64,000 bases of DNA from Rhizophagus clarus (Eukaryota > Glomeromycota > Glomeromycetes > Glomerales > Glomeraceae). Shown here piece by piece: positions 43,479 to 56,364 of the stretch. The notes below the pieces were generated by a model that saw nothing but the letters and a program-made list of their open reading frames with translations, was not told where the DNA came from and did not search any database. The stretch is from NCBI GenBank assembly GCA_015698045.1, contig BLAL01000246.1, positions 1,054,001-1,118,000 on the forward strand, in the 5' to 3' direction. The position numbers and the translations under genes were made by a program. Each line of letters starts with the position of its first letter. The stretch's first letter is position 1.

Positions 43479-46213
43479 TTTTAAAAATTTCAATGAGGAA
43501 AATTTTTTTTTTTTTTGAGAAATGGGGAAATTAACTAAATTAAGTTCATTTTATAAAGAATTCACTTTCCTTTTTAATTAATTGCCGGTAACTTTTTGAG
43601 ATAATCAGTAACGTAACACAACATTAAAAATAACTATATTTCGATATATTTCTATATTTCAATACACTTTTATTATTAAAAGTTGAATGCTCACCATATA
43701 TTTCATTCCATTCTGCGCCAATGTAATTTTACACAATTAACTTTCGATATGTTTGTATATGCATAAAATAATCTTTGCTGCATTTTCTTTTTTTTTTAAA
43801 AAAAAAAAGTTAAATTAAAAGTTTCATTCAAATAAAAAAAATAATTTTTTTTTTTTTTTTTGAAACGCGTTAAATTTTGTAATTTGAAGTTTATTAAACA
43901 TATTGTTTTACTGTACTATATTAGAAATATAGAAATTCTAAATCCAAAATTTTTAAAATGTCGTGTTACGTTAGTAATACATTATCTAATCTATGCATCG
44001 ATCAATTAAATGCAGTATTTGTCACGTGAATACGTGAAAAATCGTTTCAATTAAATCTATGAGATGCTTTTCAATTTACCTGGGAAATGAGTAAATGTAT
44101 AACGAATAAAAAAAAAAAAAACAAAAAAAAAAAGGAGAAAGTTTCGTGTGTAATTTGTTTCAGTTTATATTAGTTTAAATTAGCGAAAATTTTTTTTAAA
44201 ACAAGAAACAAAACATGGTTTGAATTTAATTTAAATTGGGTATCACATACGTGTAAATCTTTTCTCGTTTCAGTTTATAGTTTTTGAGTTTAAATTTTGT
44301 CACAGATGACCTTTAAACTTGTCATGTGGTATTAGTTGTCACATTCACGTGATTTGATACTGAACATTTCTATATGTATATTTCATTCCAAATTTGTAAC
44401 TAAATATAATGTAAATAGCTGCCGGGCCTGTTGAATTTAAGACATTGAACATTGAATAGATCTGATTTTTAAAACAAAAAAAAAGGAAAACGTTTGTACA
44501 GTCATGAACATAAAGTAGTTCATTTATTTCTCAAAAACGTAAAATCGAATCCTAAAGAAGTTTTTAATTAACGGATCATTTAAAACAATTAGATAATACA
44601 GAATAATAAATTGTAAAACGTTTATTAAACTCTCAAGATCAAACATATTTCTTGGCTTCAACTATCATGCCAAGAAACCCTTTCAATCTTATTCGTGATC
44701 AAGGTATTGTTTTGTTTTATTCCTTCAGAATAAAAATTTTTTAACGGCAGTGTGAAGATATAAAGTTACTTGCAAAAGAGTTATTTCTTATACATAAAGT
44801 TGTTACTACTGATATTTTCGTATATTTAGCTCTCTTAACCCTTCTTGAAATATTTCAAGACACAACCATCGCCTCATTCTGAAAATAACAAAAAGACATA
44901 TTGACATTCCTATTCTCGCGATCAAATGGAAAAATGCCGGTTTAACGATATCCCACTCTCATCTGGTAATCAAAATGGAATCGTTTGATTAGACAAGAAC
45001 GGTTGTGGGAGGAAGAGAATTTATTTCATGATCCTATAGCTTTAGCTAATCCATTTTAAAGGGTCCAGGATCAAGCCAGAAATTCCTGATGTCACCATCG
45101 CTTGCTACAGGATAAACAAGTTAACCTCTGAAAGTACAATACTACAATTAATGTAGATATAATCATACGAATTTGCGTTTAACAGATAATGAGAGTTGAA
45201 TTATTTGCTTTAATATAATTTTATCATAGAGTATTGTCTAGAAACTTAATGTTCACAGTAAGTAACCATTTGTCTTATTTCTGACAATTATCATTTTAAT
45301 ATTAATTTTTTTAATAACTACGTTATTTCTTATGAGATTAATTTAGATGGCGTTAATAAATCACACAAAGAAGAGAATAAGAAGATACGTCGATGACAAA
45401 TTCGTTAAATTATATGTTTATATTTCCTAATTATGTAATATACAGATTTTCAGAATAATACTTATTTAAAGTACCAAGTATTTTGTTATGCAGTAATTGA
45501 ATAAGCGGAAGAGACCATGCATGCATAATCTTAACCTAGATGTCAAAATCTTTAACACGCATTTCACGTATCTTATTTCTAAATATAAAATTTGACCTAT
45601 TTAAAATAGATTGTTAAAAATAATAATAAGCAAGTATATCTCTTATACTAAATATCCCTAATCCCTTAGGGCATTATATATTCTGTCTTTATCTCCAGTA
45701 ATGCAATTTTAAAGAAACATAAATAGTATAACAAAGGATAGAAATTTTTCTTTAATATATTAATTAATAAAACTAATATTGTTTCTGCATAAATATGTCC
45801 AACCAGCAAAATTATAATTTTTTTTACGACTATTTAGAGAATCTTACACCGGGAGCGCAATGGGAGTTTTATTTCATAGAGCCAACCTGCCAGTAGTAAA
45901 CTTTTTTCTTTCGTCTCATTCATTGTCAGTATTATACTAGTGTCATTAAAAATATCAAATTATCCGCTCTTTCAATGTTTCATGAATAAAGAGAAAGTAA
46001 ATATTAAAGTATTTCGAAATACATAAATTCGTACACAAATTCAATTGCATGTAATTTAATATAAACTGATTTATTAATATTTGTATTATTCAAATTATGC
46101 ATTTACTATACTATCAAGACTACTATCAAGACTATTTAAATCATATAAAATTTTGAAAGCTTATAATTTAGAGTATAAAGCTGTGATCTAAATAGAAATT
46201 TGAAGCGTCAGGT
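43479..46213. other. Intergenic, 2.7 kb, no gene
   Basis: No coding frame survives. The only structured feature is a 9-bp stem hairpin, TTTCTTGGC...GCCAAGAAA, at 44648-44677. The rest is AT-rich spacer. Confidence 0.5.
44648..44677. other. Perfect 9-bp stem hairpin
   Basis: TTTCTTGGC pairs with GCCAAGAAA around a 12-nt loop. Isolated in spacer DNA; its function is unknown. Confidence 0.5.
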
Positions 46214-47033
46214 TTAGACTGTGAAATAATTAACCAACTTAATTTGATTTGAAAATTTATAGGTAGGGGTCAATTCCAAACGATGATAAACGTTAGTATT
46301 TTGTGCAACAAGTTCATATCCATATTTTAATCCTGGAATAGAAGCTTTTAACTTGTGTCCAAATTTATCTTGGAAGCGAGACAAGATATTAAAAGAAAAC
46401 GGAGTTAATTTCACACTTCGGCGTATATCTTGGCATGGGAACCAAACCAGATGTAAATTTCTCCGATTTTTATACACACTAATTAAAATGTGTTCTTCCC
46501 ACAATCCCATTCCTTCATAAACCAAATCAATTACAGCATTCACAAATTTATCAATATCTTCAGTAAGTTTAGCGTGATGAAGTTTCGAATTAGTAAAAGG
46601 GATTTGATAATAATCTAATTCTTCATCAAGTTCTTGTTTATTCACTGTAATACAAATTGTATTTTCGTCAGTTTGATGCTGATGTTGACAATTGATTGGA
46701 TCCCATGTTATCTTGCCGATACGATAGAACTCGATAATATAATGAAAAGCGCGACCATTCCGGTCAAAGAAATATTCGTTATCGTCGGTTGGATGAAGCA
46801 TCGTTTGATTCCTTTCTTGAAACATGGTTCCGAGAAGTGTATAGTGTATCAGGATATGCTGTCAAAGTTGATCGTAAAGTTTCATACTTGAACAAAAGAT
46901 AAGGGGAAAGTGCAATTTCTTTTTTTTAATAAACGTTTAATTAAAAGGTAAAATTATTAACAAATATTTTCTTACTTTAATACCACCAATGTTTAAGACT
47001 ACTTTTTCTTCATTTGAGTTCTCTCGTTTTCGT
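46214..47033 (-). pseudogene. KCTD-like BTB (T1-type) protein, broken by a 7-bp duplication
   Basis: Reading minus, exon A ends at 46976 with VVLNIGGIK, and exon B begins at 46886 with YETLRSTLTAYPDT after GTTCAAG. The sense then shifts: LLGTMFQERNQTMLHPT runs in another frame, and from there about 200 residues are open to 46214 (FFDRNGRAFHYIIEFYRIG, YQIPF). The pattern NIGGIKYETLRSTL...LLGTMF...FFDRNGRAFHYIIEFYRTG is the T1-type BTB fold of KCTD proteins. The shift is explained exactly by a tandem 7-bp repeat at 46836-46849 (AGTGTAT twice on the plus strand). No ATG is visible for exon A either. The C-terminal half matches no domain I recognise. Confidence 0.8.
46836..46849. repeat. 7-bp tandem duplication causing the KCTD frameshift
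   Basis: AGTGTATAGTGTAT is two exact copies of AGTGTAT. Removing either one aligns the upstream and downstream BTB frames. Confidence 0.85.
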
Positions 47034-47246
47034 AAAAAAAAATGCGGATAAAAGTATAATGATATATTGATATGATATTATTATTTATAATTTTGTTATT
47101 ATTGAAAATATAATGAATATTAAGTTGGCAAATTTGATGAAATCATTACTTATTTTTTTAAGAAATTTTATTTTCTGTCAAATAAATTTTTATTTATTCA
47201 ACCTTTTTTTTTGTAATGATAATTTTGTTTTTTTATTATTATCAAG

Positions 47247-50137
47247 ATGTTTTTAAAAAGACAAACAGAAAAAACCAGGTAACTTAAAAAGTTCATAAAT
47301 AGCTATCAAATTTTGGTAAAAACATATCTTTTTTACGTAATTACGTAATACTCATTTATTTCTTAAAATAATCAATATAATATAGTCTTAATGATTATTC
47401 AAGAGATTCATTACCTTCAATTGAATCTGACCAACAAAATTCGAATTCGATTAACTCTGCAGAAAATTCAAATAATTGTGTACCACTTTATATTAGTGAA
47501 ATCATTGATATGAAATTTGTATTTGGTGAACAATATGCAAAAGTAGTATTTGAAGGTATTTATTTATTCTTTAATTTTTTTTTTTTGTTTCGTTAAATTT
47601 AGGATGAAAATTTTGCAAATAAGTTAAATTTCTTCACCATTACATTATAATATTTATAGATAAATTATTTGAGCCACAATGGGAGCCCGTGAAGAATATA
47701 AAACGTGCAGAAGGACTGATACTCAAATTTCAACAAAAGAAAGAGAAAGAAGAACTTGAAGAACGTATAAAAGAATTAGAAGTAAGGTTCTAATATAATG
47801 TTTCATTGATTATAGTAAGTTTTCACTAACTCAATCATAAATTAAAATGGGCTCAGTCCAATAATAAAGATAATGAAGTAGTATTTAGTAATCTCAGTCA
47901 GGGTTCTAAAGAAAAGACAATATCTATGCAACAAAAATCACGTCCTGTTACTTCTGTTAATTCTTTACCGAACAACAATAATACAGTTAATCATGATTCC
48001 GACCCAAAATTGAAATCTGTAAAATTTGCTCAAGAATTGGTTAATACCAAAACTTTTTCTAATAATGATAAATCTTTGCAAGTATCAACTTCAACACAAG
48101 AGATGCGGCTTGAAAATACAGATAATTATAGCCCAATAAAAATCAAGTCTACAGTCAAGCCCATTCTGAAGAGTTCCTTGCGAACATCAAACAAACTACA
48201 GTCGGAACCCGTGTATGTGCACAGTAAATGATATTTCTGCATCAAACCAAACTTCTAATATATTTCTTCTTAGGCAATGGGATGGCATTTTATTAAAGGG
48301 AAAAACGAGGAAATTTGTAGCAAAAGTAATTATTAAGGCTTTAAAGGAAGGACCAAATTATAAGGCTATTTCGTAAGAAATCAAGTGATTTCCTTTCAAT
48401 AATTAACATCATTTTGAACTAAATTTTATCAATTTTTATAGGGATAAGTTAGGAACTAATAACGTTTTCTGTATGGCTAATACTGTGCCATTATCATATG
48501 CTTTGTCTTTGATAGATAAAGGTAGAGAACTAGGCGATATTCTTATAATGGAATGTGAAAGCGGCAATTTGAAAGAGGAACAGAATCATATGATGTTCCA
48601 TAAATTGGTATTTTTTATTGTTTTATTCTTTAAAAAATTCTGTTATCATCATTATATCAAATAATTTAGGTCGCGCTTATTCGGTTGGAAAATGATTACA
48701 ACGGATTACATCTTTTCGTATTTTCTGATTATCGATGGATATATAAGAATCAATTCAATCAAGAGCATTTACTTCTCATGGCCAGAAATATTGAGATTAC
48801 GCAAAATTATTTACTTGCGCAACAATCTTTGACAAAAGTGCTTGGTAATGAAACAACTTGTGATGCGAATTATTATAAAGCAAAGACGGAATTGTTTGCT
48901 TGTGATTATTATAATGATACCATAATAAAGTTATGTAAGCAAAAACCGAATTTCACTGTATATGCAAGACCCCAACTTGGTGAAACAGATAGTATAATCA
49001 CAGCGATGAAGATTTTAGGGGCAAATTATTTTCCGAATTATAATTGCGATAAAATGGACTTAGTTTTGGTGTGATAGAATATTTTTTTTTTTCTATTCAG
49101 TTATTTGACAAAAGAAACTAGAAATAATTTTGTCATGGTACTTTATATAGGTTCATGTTTTAATGTTGGATCAAATGAATTTCATGCCAAACTTGATCAA
49201 TTTAAAGCACCAAGAGTGGTGTAAATTCTTTGTATATGGCTGGGATTTCAAACAACGAGATCCTATCAAATTCGAAGAATATTATGTTTCAGGTCACATT
49301 TCTTTATAGGAAAATTTATTTGTTATAAAACTTTAATAATTATTATCATTTTCATTATGAATAGGAGGTATTTTATCCGTTACAACAAGAGTATTGTTGG
49401 AAGAAAAAAATGGCTTGCAAAGGATTTCAAAAGTTGTTGAATATGTAAGAAGAAATACTACGCATAAACGTAAACATGTTGCAATCACAAAACTAAATAC
49501 TTTTGTTCTTCATTAGCAAAAGGAACAAGATGCAGAGTGGAAAGTTTTGATGGATCCGGAAATAAGATACAATAACTATAATCTTAATGCTTTAATAGAT
49601 CATGATTTAAGGTATTGATATGAAATATTTCGTATATTCATTTTTTTTTTGCTTTAATAATAATAATGGTTTATATAATAGTAATAACAATTCGCTTAAT
49701 GAAAGCGTGATTAATTTTCATTACTTTGATATATTTTTATGGAGAAAGGTAAATAACCTAAAACGATTTTAAAGTTTTTAATAAATAAATATTAATAAAA
49801 TCAATTATTTTATTTATTGAAACATAGTTGAAAAAACAAAATGATAACAATATTTCTAGACTTTATTATGCATTATTGTTTTCATATTCATTTGAAGTTG
49901 AAGCTAACGTTAAGAAGAAACCACCAAGGCATTGTATACTTATAGCACACAATAAAGAAATGTCTTTTAAACCAAAAATTCCTGGTGTAAGTATATATTT
50001 TCAAAGTTAAATTTTTTTTTTGCATATTTCTATCTATGTAGTGTATATTAATTGGTAAATTTAAGCAGGTTGAAGTAATATCCTTAGAAAATTTCGAAGA
50101 AATTTTTGGATTTGATGATACTATGGAATGGGAATAA
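47247..50137 (+). CDS. Chromodomain protein with SPOC-like and PIN-like regions (Chp1-like), 13 exons, 651 aa
   Basis: ATG at 47247 (MFLKRQTEKT). Exons: 47247-47278, 47386-47555, 47660-47781, 47857-48212, 48274-48372, 48442-48607, 48670-49068, 49151-49292, 49365-49444, 49517-49611, 49682-49748, 49828-49986, 50069-50137. Every junction is GT-AG and the phases sum to 1,956 nt. Residues about 45-105 look like a chromodomain (YISEIIDMKFVFGEQYAKVV, FEPQWEPVKNI, EGLILKFQQ). A Ser/Asn/Lys-rich linker follows. Residues about 228-350 fit a SPOC-like fold (QWDGILLKGKTRKFVAKVII, TVPLSYALSLIDKG, KLVALIRLEND). The rest (MDLVLVHVLMLDQMNFMPNL, WCKFFVYGWDF, GGILSVTTRVLLEE) resembles the PIN-like end of fission-yeast Chp1. 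Chp1 is the chromodomain subunit of the RITS silencing complex. The domain calls are by eye. Confidence 0.55.
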
Positions 50138-50546
50138 GATTTACGAGGAATGCATTAACTAATAAATAAAAATATATTGTATTACAAAAAAATTAAATGC
50201 AAATTATAATTTCTTAATTTTATTTGATCAAATAAACGTACATAAGCCGGCCGAAGTTCATAAAATGCCTCAGATAACATTTTTTGAGATCACCATATAA
50301 CCATATAACCCATATAACCAACAAAACAAGGTTAAGATGAGTGAACCATAGCTTGTGAACAACCAGTTGGTACGTAGGCATCCGGTTGCGTTATGGCAGT
50401 AACATATGTCTATTCAAGAACACCCGAGGGGAAACAACCTCCACTCTCACCAGCCAGTGCGTAGTAGCTAGCTACTCGGGGTTTGTCAATACGTCACGTA
50501 AAATGTCTCGGGACCGAAACGTATTCTAGTCTTGAACCCAATCATC
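50138..50546. other. Intergenic, 400 bp
   Basis: No coding frame. It contains an exact 14-bp palindrome AGTAGCTAGCTACT at 50463-50476 and repeats of CATATAACC at 50295-50320. It is GC-richer than the surrounding spacers. Confidence 0.5.
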
Positions 50547-50816
50547 TCACCCAGTGACAACTAACATATACTTAACTTTAAAACCGGAAAGAAGATCTCG
50601 AGCTTGGGCGTTATTTACCGTCAATACGTTCAAAGCTTTTTTGTATAAACCATGTTCCTTTCTCCTATTGCATGTAAAATCGTCATTTTCTGCTCTAAAA
50701 TTCAAAAATTTAAGTAATGACCAGGTTTTATTTTTTTTGAAAAATTTTTCGATTGTTTCTTCAGTCTGTAATTGTAGTAATGATCCGTCAGACATTTCTT
50801 CTCCAGAAGTCGACAT
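50547..50816 (-). CDS. Small hypothetical protein (89 aa)
   Basis: Minus-strand ATG at 50816 gives MSTSGEEMSDGSLLQLQTEE, followed by a Lys/Phe/Asn-rich middle (KNKTWSLLKFLNFRAEND) and GLYKKALNVLTVNNAQARDLLSG, ending VKYMLVVTG at 50547. The frame is open further upstream but runs into the MITE at 50856, so the ATG at 50816 is preferred. SGFKVKYMLV suggests a short folded domain. I recognise no family. Possibly a one-exon remnant or part of a longer gene. Confidence 0.45.
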   Translation of the reverse strand: MSTSGEEMSDGSLLQLQTEETIEKFFKKNKTWSLLKFLNFRAENDDFTCNRRKEHGLYKKALNVLTVNNAQARDLLSGFKVKYMLVVTG

Positions 50817-50855
50817 AGTTGTCACTTTATATAGGCAAAACCGCGTACAAACACT

Positions 50856-51112
50856 GGGCCTGTTCAATTCTGATTGTTCGGGTTTTTGATCACAAAATCC
50901 GTTGACCAATCCGAACATGTGATCAAAATCAGAATTGAGTTGACTGATCACTGATCACAAAATTTCCAGCAACCACCAATTAATACGTTTGTTTTTGCTT
51001 ATTTTTAGGTCAGTAAAATTGAGTCACTGATCAAGTTGCACAATTTCATCACCCAATAAATATTAACCAAAATCCTGATCAAAAATCTGATCAATCAGAA
51101 TTGAACAGGCCT
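50856..51112. mobile_element. PIF/Harbinger-like MITE, 257 bp
   Basis: The left end GGGCCTGTTCAATTCTGATTG and the right end, inverted (AGGCCTGTTCAATTCTGATTG), match over 20 bases apart from the first base. ACT at 50853-50855 and 51113-51115 is a 3-bp duplication. GGSCCTGTT-type ends with 3-bp duplications are typical of PIF/Harbinger. The interior is rich in TGATCA and has no coding capacity. It lies 40 bp upstream of the 50547-50816 gene on the minus strand, in its promoter position. Confidence 0.85.
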
Positions 51113-53170
51113 ACTGACATTTTAAAGTCACATGATTCTGATCATTACAAAAAAAAAATTTTTGATAGAGAAAAGCAAATGAAATTTATGATGCTATTAA
51201 AGAGAAAGGGAGTATGTAAATCCTAGACCATCTAATGCAAGCTCCAGTATCAAGTTATTTATTACAAGTCAAATATGGGCAGATGATTTTTCATTGATAA
51301 GCAAATACAAAATTAAACATGCACATACATTTAAAAAGTTTAAAGTAAAAATCTTTATTATATTTTTTATGAAGTAATATATAAGAAAAACCAATTAGCT
51401 AAGTAAAAATAAAAGTAATAAAGTAAATGGAATAGCAGGATGTTTTAAGAGAGGAATAAAACATAAATGTCTGCCAAGCCTTAATCCATATGATGGCAGT
51501 TTCTTTCCTACTACTTGGTATTACTATCTAAACTATTACTAATTTTATAAAACCATACTTCTTCTTAATATTTCTTTCATAAAACCCTTGAACCATAGTT
51601 TTCTTAACATATCAGCTAATTATTAAAATTGGATCAAATTTTGTATAATGATTTTGATTAATATTACATAATTTTAATTAATAAAAAAAAACTTTTCATA
51701 ATTAATTCAGTAAATACACCCTAAAAAAAATAAAACATTATTAAAAACACATATCAAACCAATGAGCATATTCAGGAACTAATAAGTAAAAGAAGATAAT
51801 CGGCAACTTGCAAGTTGAAATTTTAATTATTAATTGTTATTAATTGTAATATAATAAATATTTTGCATATTTATTACATTTATTTATTTGAAAAGTATTA
51901 AAAGTATTTTGTATTTTTTTCAGATTTGGTTTTAATATATTAAGCAATAATATTTTACTTAAAATACAAGTTACCATTTCTATGATAGAATTTTTTTATT
52001 CTACTTGTCAAAAACAATTTAAGAAATAAAGTGGACTTATACAGCATTTGACTATTATAAAAAATATATAATATTTCATATAATAATTTAAATAATTTAT
52101 TAGAATTAAATAATAAAAAATTTAAAAGTATTCTTGTTTATTTAATTCATTATAAACTACCAAATGAATTTAAAAGAGTTAGTTGCCAATTAATATTTCT
52201 TGCTTATAGTAGACAGTATAAATTAAGCACTATTTTTGAAGTTAATTATGATATTATGATATAAATTATAAATACTAGCATAATAAATTTATATTTATTT
52301 TAAAAATGATACTTAAAACAATATTTTAAAAGTATTTTTTTATTTAATTAATAATACAGTTTGGTAAAAATTATTTGGTTTATAAAAAAATGAATTTTCA
52401 ACTTTTTAACTAAGACAGATAAGTAAAATAAATGCCAGAATCTGATTCTTTAGATCATAAATAGGTTAAATTTCAAGAATCTTAAAAATTTAATCGTTAA
52501 TTATTAAGAAAATAAACTTTAAAAATCATGTAGATTATTAAAAAATCAAAAATTTAGGGGAGTGACATATATTATGTCATTATAGGTTTATTATAAAACT
52601 GGCCTCTCTTCTTCCTAGATGAGATTTATTATTCACATGATCTATTAACCAGTTGTAATCAAGCATCATTTTGATTTTTGTTATTATATTTAAAATCATT
52701 TTTTTCATTTAATATTTAAATAACGTTAGATGCAAAATATAGTATTCTACTATTTTGAAAAACCTTTAAAATTTTTTAAATTTAAAAGCTCTTTTAGATT
52801 ATTTATTTTAAAATATTTTTATAGATATGAAAGAAAATAAAAAATTCAAAATTAAAACATAAATATGTATCAATTTTAATAAGAAATTTTATCAGTATAT
52901 ATATGGGGTCTTTGCAATTGAAAGGTATAAAACTCAAAAAAATTTTTAAATTTACTTTATATACTAATTATGTTTTTTATATTAAAATAAGTGTAAATTT
53001 AATATTAATTAAATTTTTGTTTTTTTTTGAGTTTCGTACCTTTTTATTGCAAAAATCTCATATTACAAAAAAAATCTGACATAACTGTACATCTACACAA
53101 CATGACTTGTAAAATTGATCATTAAATTTTTGCGTCTACAAAAAATTTTACATTTAAACTTCAATATGCA

Positions 53171-53740
53171 GGTTTTTCTAACAATACTATTTATAAAACT
53201 CTTACAAACCAATACCAAAGATTCTATAATGCTTTTAGATATTATCGTATGATAAATACAGAAAAATCTGCATACCTAAAAATTAGTTTATGTACAAAAT
53301 GTACTAACATGTAGAAAGAAATTTGGTATAAATCTAAGAAAGAAATTGAAAGTAAAATTAGAGAGTATTTAGTAACTCCAATTTCAGTTCAAGGTTTTAT
53401 GCAAATTAATTAATCATGATCCAGACTATCTCAACATTTAAAATCCACTCAAACAAATCAGATTTCTCAAAAGTTTATTGAAGAAATTATTGTAACTGAT
53501 TCTACTTTACTTCTTAATGCCTTTACATAGAAAAAAACTTTAGAAATCATTAATTCAATTAATATGAAGCTTGTTAAACTTTAACAAATTTATAATTCTA
53601 CTAATGACTTAGAAATTCAAAATAATTTGTCAAATCATATGGAAACTCTTAAGTAAACTCTGTATAATGAGAATAACAAAATTAAGAAATTGAAACGTCA
53701 AGCAGATAGTATTATGGCTGATTTCTTAATTCTAATTTTT
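53171..53740 (+). pseudogene. Decayed one-frame relic, mostly TAA/TAG stops
   Basis: One frame is kept over about 190 codons with recognisable sense: GFSNNTIYKTLTNQYQRFY, AYLKISLCTKC, KSKKEIESKIREYLVTP, KFIEEIIVTDSTLLL, KIKKLKRQADSIMADF. It is broken by about six stops (TAG, TAA, TGA, TAG, TAA, TAA) and no frameshift. It is related in style to the downstream relic and is probably a transposon protein. Confidence 0.5.
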
Positions 53741-54363
53741 TTTACAATATACTGTATATAGATCAATAAAAAAAAGATTTGAATATATATTTAGTATTTT
53801 TAATAAATAATATTTATAGTTTATCGTCATTTTTAAATTACTGTGATCAGATAATGTTGATTATTTATAATTAAAAAATACTGAAAATACCAAAAACAAC
53901 TAAAAACAATCTGAAAACAGCCTAAAACATATGTAAATTTTACTAAAAAATATCTTTAAATAAATTCTTTATTAGGACAATGACCTTCTGAGGACTTTTT
54001 ATCAAAAATTAAGATTTTTATAGTTCTTTATTTTTTAAAGCTAATAGATTAAAATGAGATTAACAATAAAATTTAGTTAAAAAATTTTTCAGAAGGTCAT
54101 TTTCTACACAAAAAACCCAAATGATTGTTAGTTACTTTTTATCTAAAACTGCTTATTTACTTAGTATAAAAATCCCTGTTTATGGAAAAGTTTAATGATC
54201 CTATCTATATTTTAATGTCAGCATATACTCAAATCATTTCAGATGATACAAAAGGGGTTTTTCTAAGTAGTAAATAAACATTTAAAATAATTATCTTTTT
54301 AAAATTTAAAAGACTCATAAAATAGGAATGAAAATTGGAAACCATACTTTATAGCAAAATACT

Positions 54364-54852
54364 TTTGCTGCAGCTTCACCTTTTTTTCCAAGTGTTAGAA
54401 AATCCAATTATTCAGTTACAATTGCCCAATACCTTTCTATCTTAACTAAATATCCAAAATTAAATAAAATTTTAAAGTATGTTGGAGCATTCAGATTACT
54501 AAGGACTATAGATAAAAAGCCCATATGTTTTGGATTTGATAAAGCACTTAAAACCTTTGAAATTCATTTTATAAAACAAAATATTGATGAAAATATTATT
54601 AATGAAGCAAAGTTAAAAGCAAACATTAAAGCTACACAAGAAGAAAAAGATAGAGTTGACTTATTCCTAAGTGAATATCTTGAAGATACTTCAATTTTTC
54701 AGAGTAAATGTGCAGTTGATTTCAGAAGAAAGGTTTTATAGAAGTTAGTAGATGATTTAGTTATAATTTTTGATATGAAGGATCTGTTATCACATGATAT
54801 TTTTAAAGATCTTGAACCACCTGAAATATATAAGAAAGGCTGTGAAAATTAA
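54364..54852 (+). pseudogene. Decayed transposon protein relic, one internal TAG
   Basis: A frame of 162 codons with a single TAG at 54739: FAAASPFFPSVRKSNYSV, AQYLSILTKYPKLNKILKYV, GAFRLLRTIDKKPICFGFDK, ALKTFEIHFIKQNIDENII, then VDLFLSEYLEDTSIFQSK and DDLVIIFDMKDLLSHDIF. It ends at TAA 54850. The sequence is typical of long repeated proteins in Rhizophagus; I cannot name the superfamily. Confidence 0.5.
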
Positions 54853-56364
54853 TTGCATATTATAACAGTGGTTTGGAACAAATGTAAATGATTTATAAAT
54901 AAGATGTGATAAAAAGTAAACCTTAAAATGTATAAGAAAGGCATGCTTTAGAAATTTGTCAAACAAAGTATATTAAGGATTATATTAATCAAAAAAAGAT
55001 TACAAAGCAAAAGAGAAGACATGAAGAAATACAATTAGAGGTATGCATAAATTGTAATTATATATTCAGTTTTTTTATTTATTTTCTTGCTATTTTAGCT
55101 ACAAGTTGATAATAGGATGCCTAAAAAATAAAAAAAAATACTTGAACATGAAAAAGAAATATTTAGCCGTCTGTTATTTTATAAAGAAAAAATTCTAACT
55201 CATGTATATGATGAAATTTTTTAATTACTTGGGTCTGAATAAAATAAAAAAAGGGTTTACAATTAGTAGAATAATCATGTTAATAAAAATAATTAAGCTA
55301 TATAAATTTTGTATAATAAAAAAATAAAAACTATCTGATTGTAGTTAATATAAAACAACAATTTAAAGTTTTTACAAAAACTATCATCTAAACTGCTACT
55401 TTCTGCTTATGTTTTATAAAAAATAGCTATAAAAAGCATATATTTAAGTAGTTTTTTGAAACCTCTAAATACATTTAACAGTTTAATCAGTGATATAAAG
55501 GTAAAAAAATGGATAAAATTATATCAATAGTATTTTTATATATAAACACTAAAATGGTTTTAAAATTATAAAAATATGTAATACAATATGAAAAGGATCA
55601 ATGGCAAAAGTTTAAAAAAATTTAAGTATATAGCTAAAAAATTGAATTTGATATAAAACTTTAGAATTATTATTATACAAATTAAATTTATTAATGATTA
55701 GCAAGTCTTGTGACATTTCTACTGACTGATAAATTTAATTTTTTTCTTATTTTGATTAATATTTAAATTATTATAATATTTTATTTGAATATAAGTATTA
55801 TAAATTTATTAAAAATATGTTACTATTGACTAATGGTAAGTAGTCAGCTGTATTCTAGTAAGAGTAATAATAACATAGATAATATAGTTAAAGATAGATA
55901 GTCTATATATATGTAGATTTTAATTTATTTCTTAATATTTATATTATCAAGCATGATCTACCATGTTAATAATAAATAAAAAAAAAAAAAAATTTATTAA
56001 AAAAAAAAACTAACCGATTATTAAAAAACATTTAATAAAAAAATTATTAAAATTTAAATATTATATATTTGCAAAAAAGTAATTTAAAGCCATTTATTTT
56101 ATTTTATTTAGATAAAAAAAAAAATATAAATTTTTAGTGAAGTTTTACTAAAAGTTAATAATTTCTGATTTTATATAATTAATAATCATTTTATTTTATT
56201 TAAAATATCAAAAATTATTCTTTAATTTATAATTACTGTTTTATATAATAAATTAATAATATAATAAAGGTTTATTTAATGATAAAAACAAAATTTTTGG
56301 GAATTTTTTATTCTTATTTATCATACTAAATAATGCTAATATTTGAAGTAATACTTTTTATTTT

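Larger units (their letters stand above)
51116..56364. other. Second AT-rich desert
   Basis: No intact gene over 5.2 kb. Two decayed coding relics (53171-53740, 54364-54852) are entered separately. Repeats shared with the 23-25 kb desert occur near 53,835-53,900. A microsatellite-rich stretch lies at 55,980-56,120. Confidence 0.6.
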
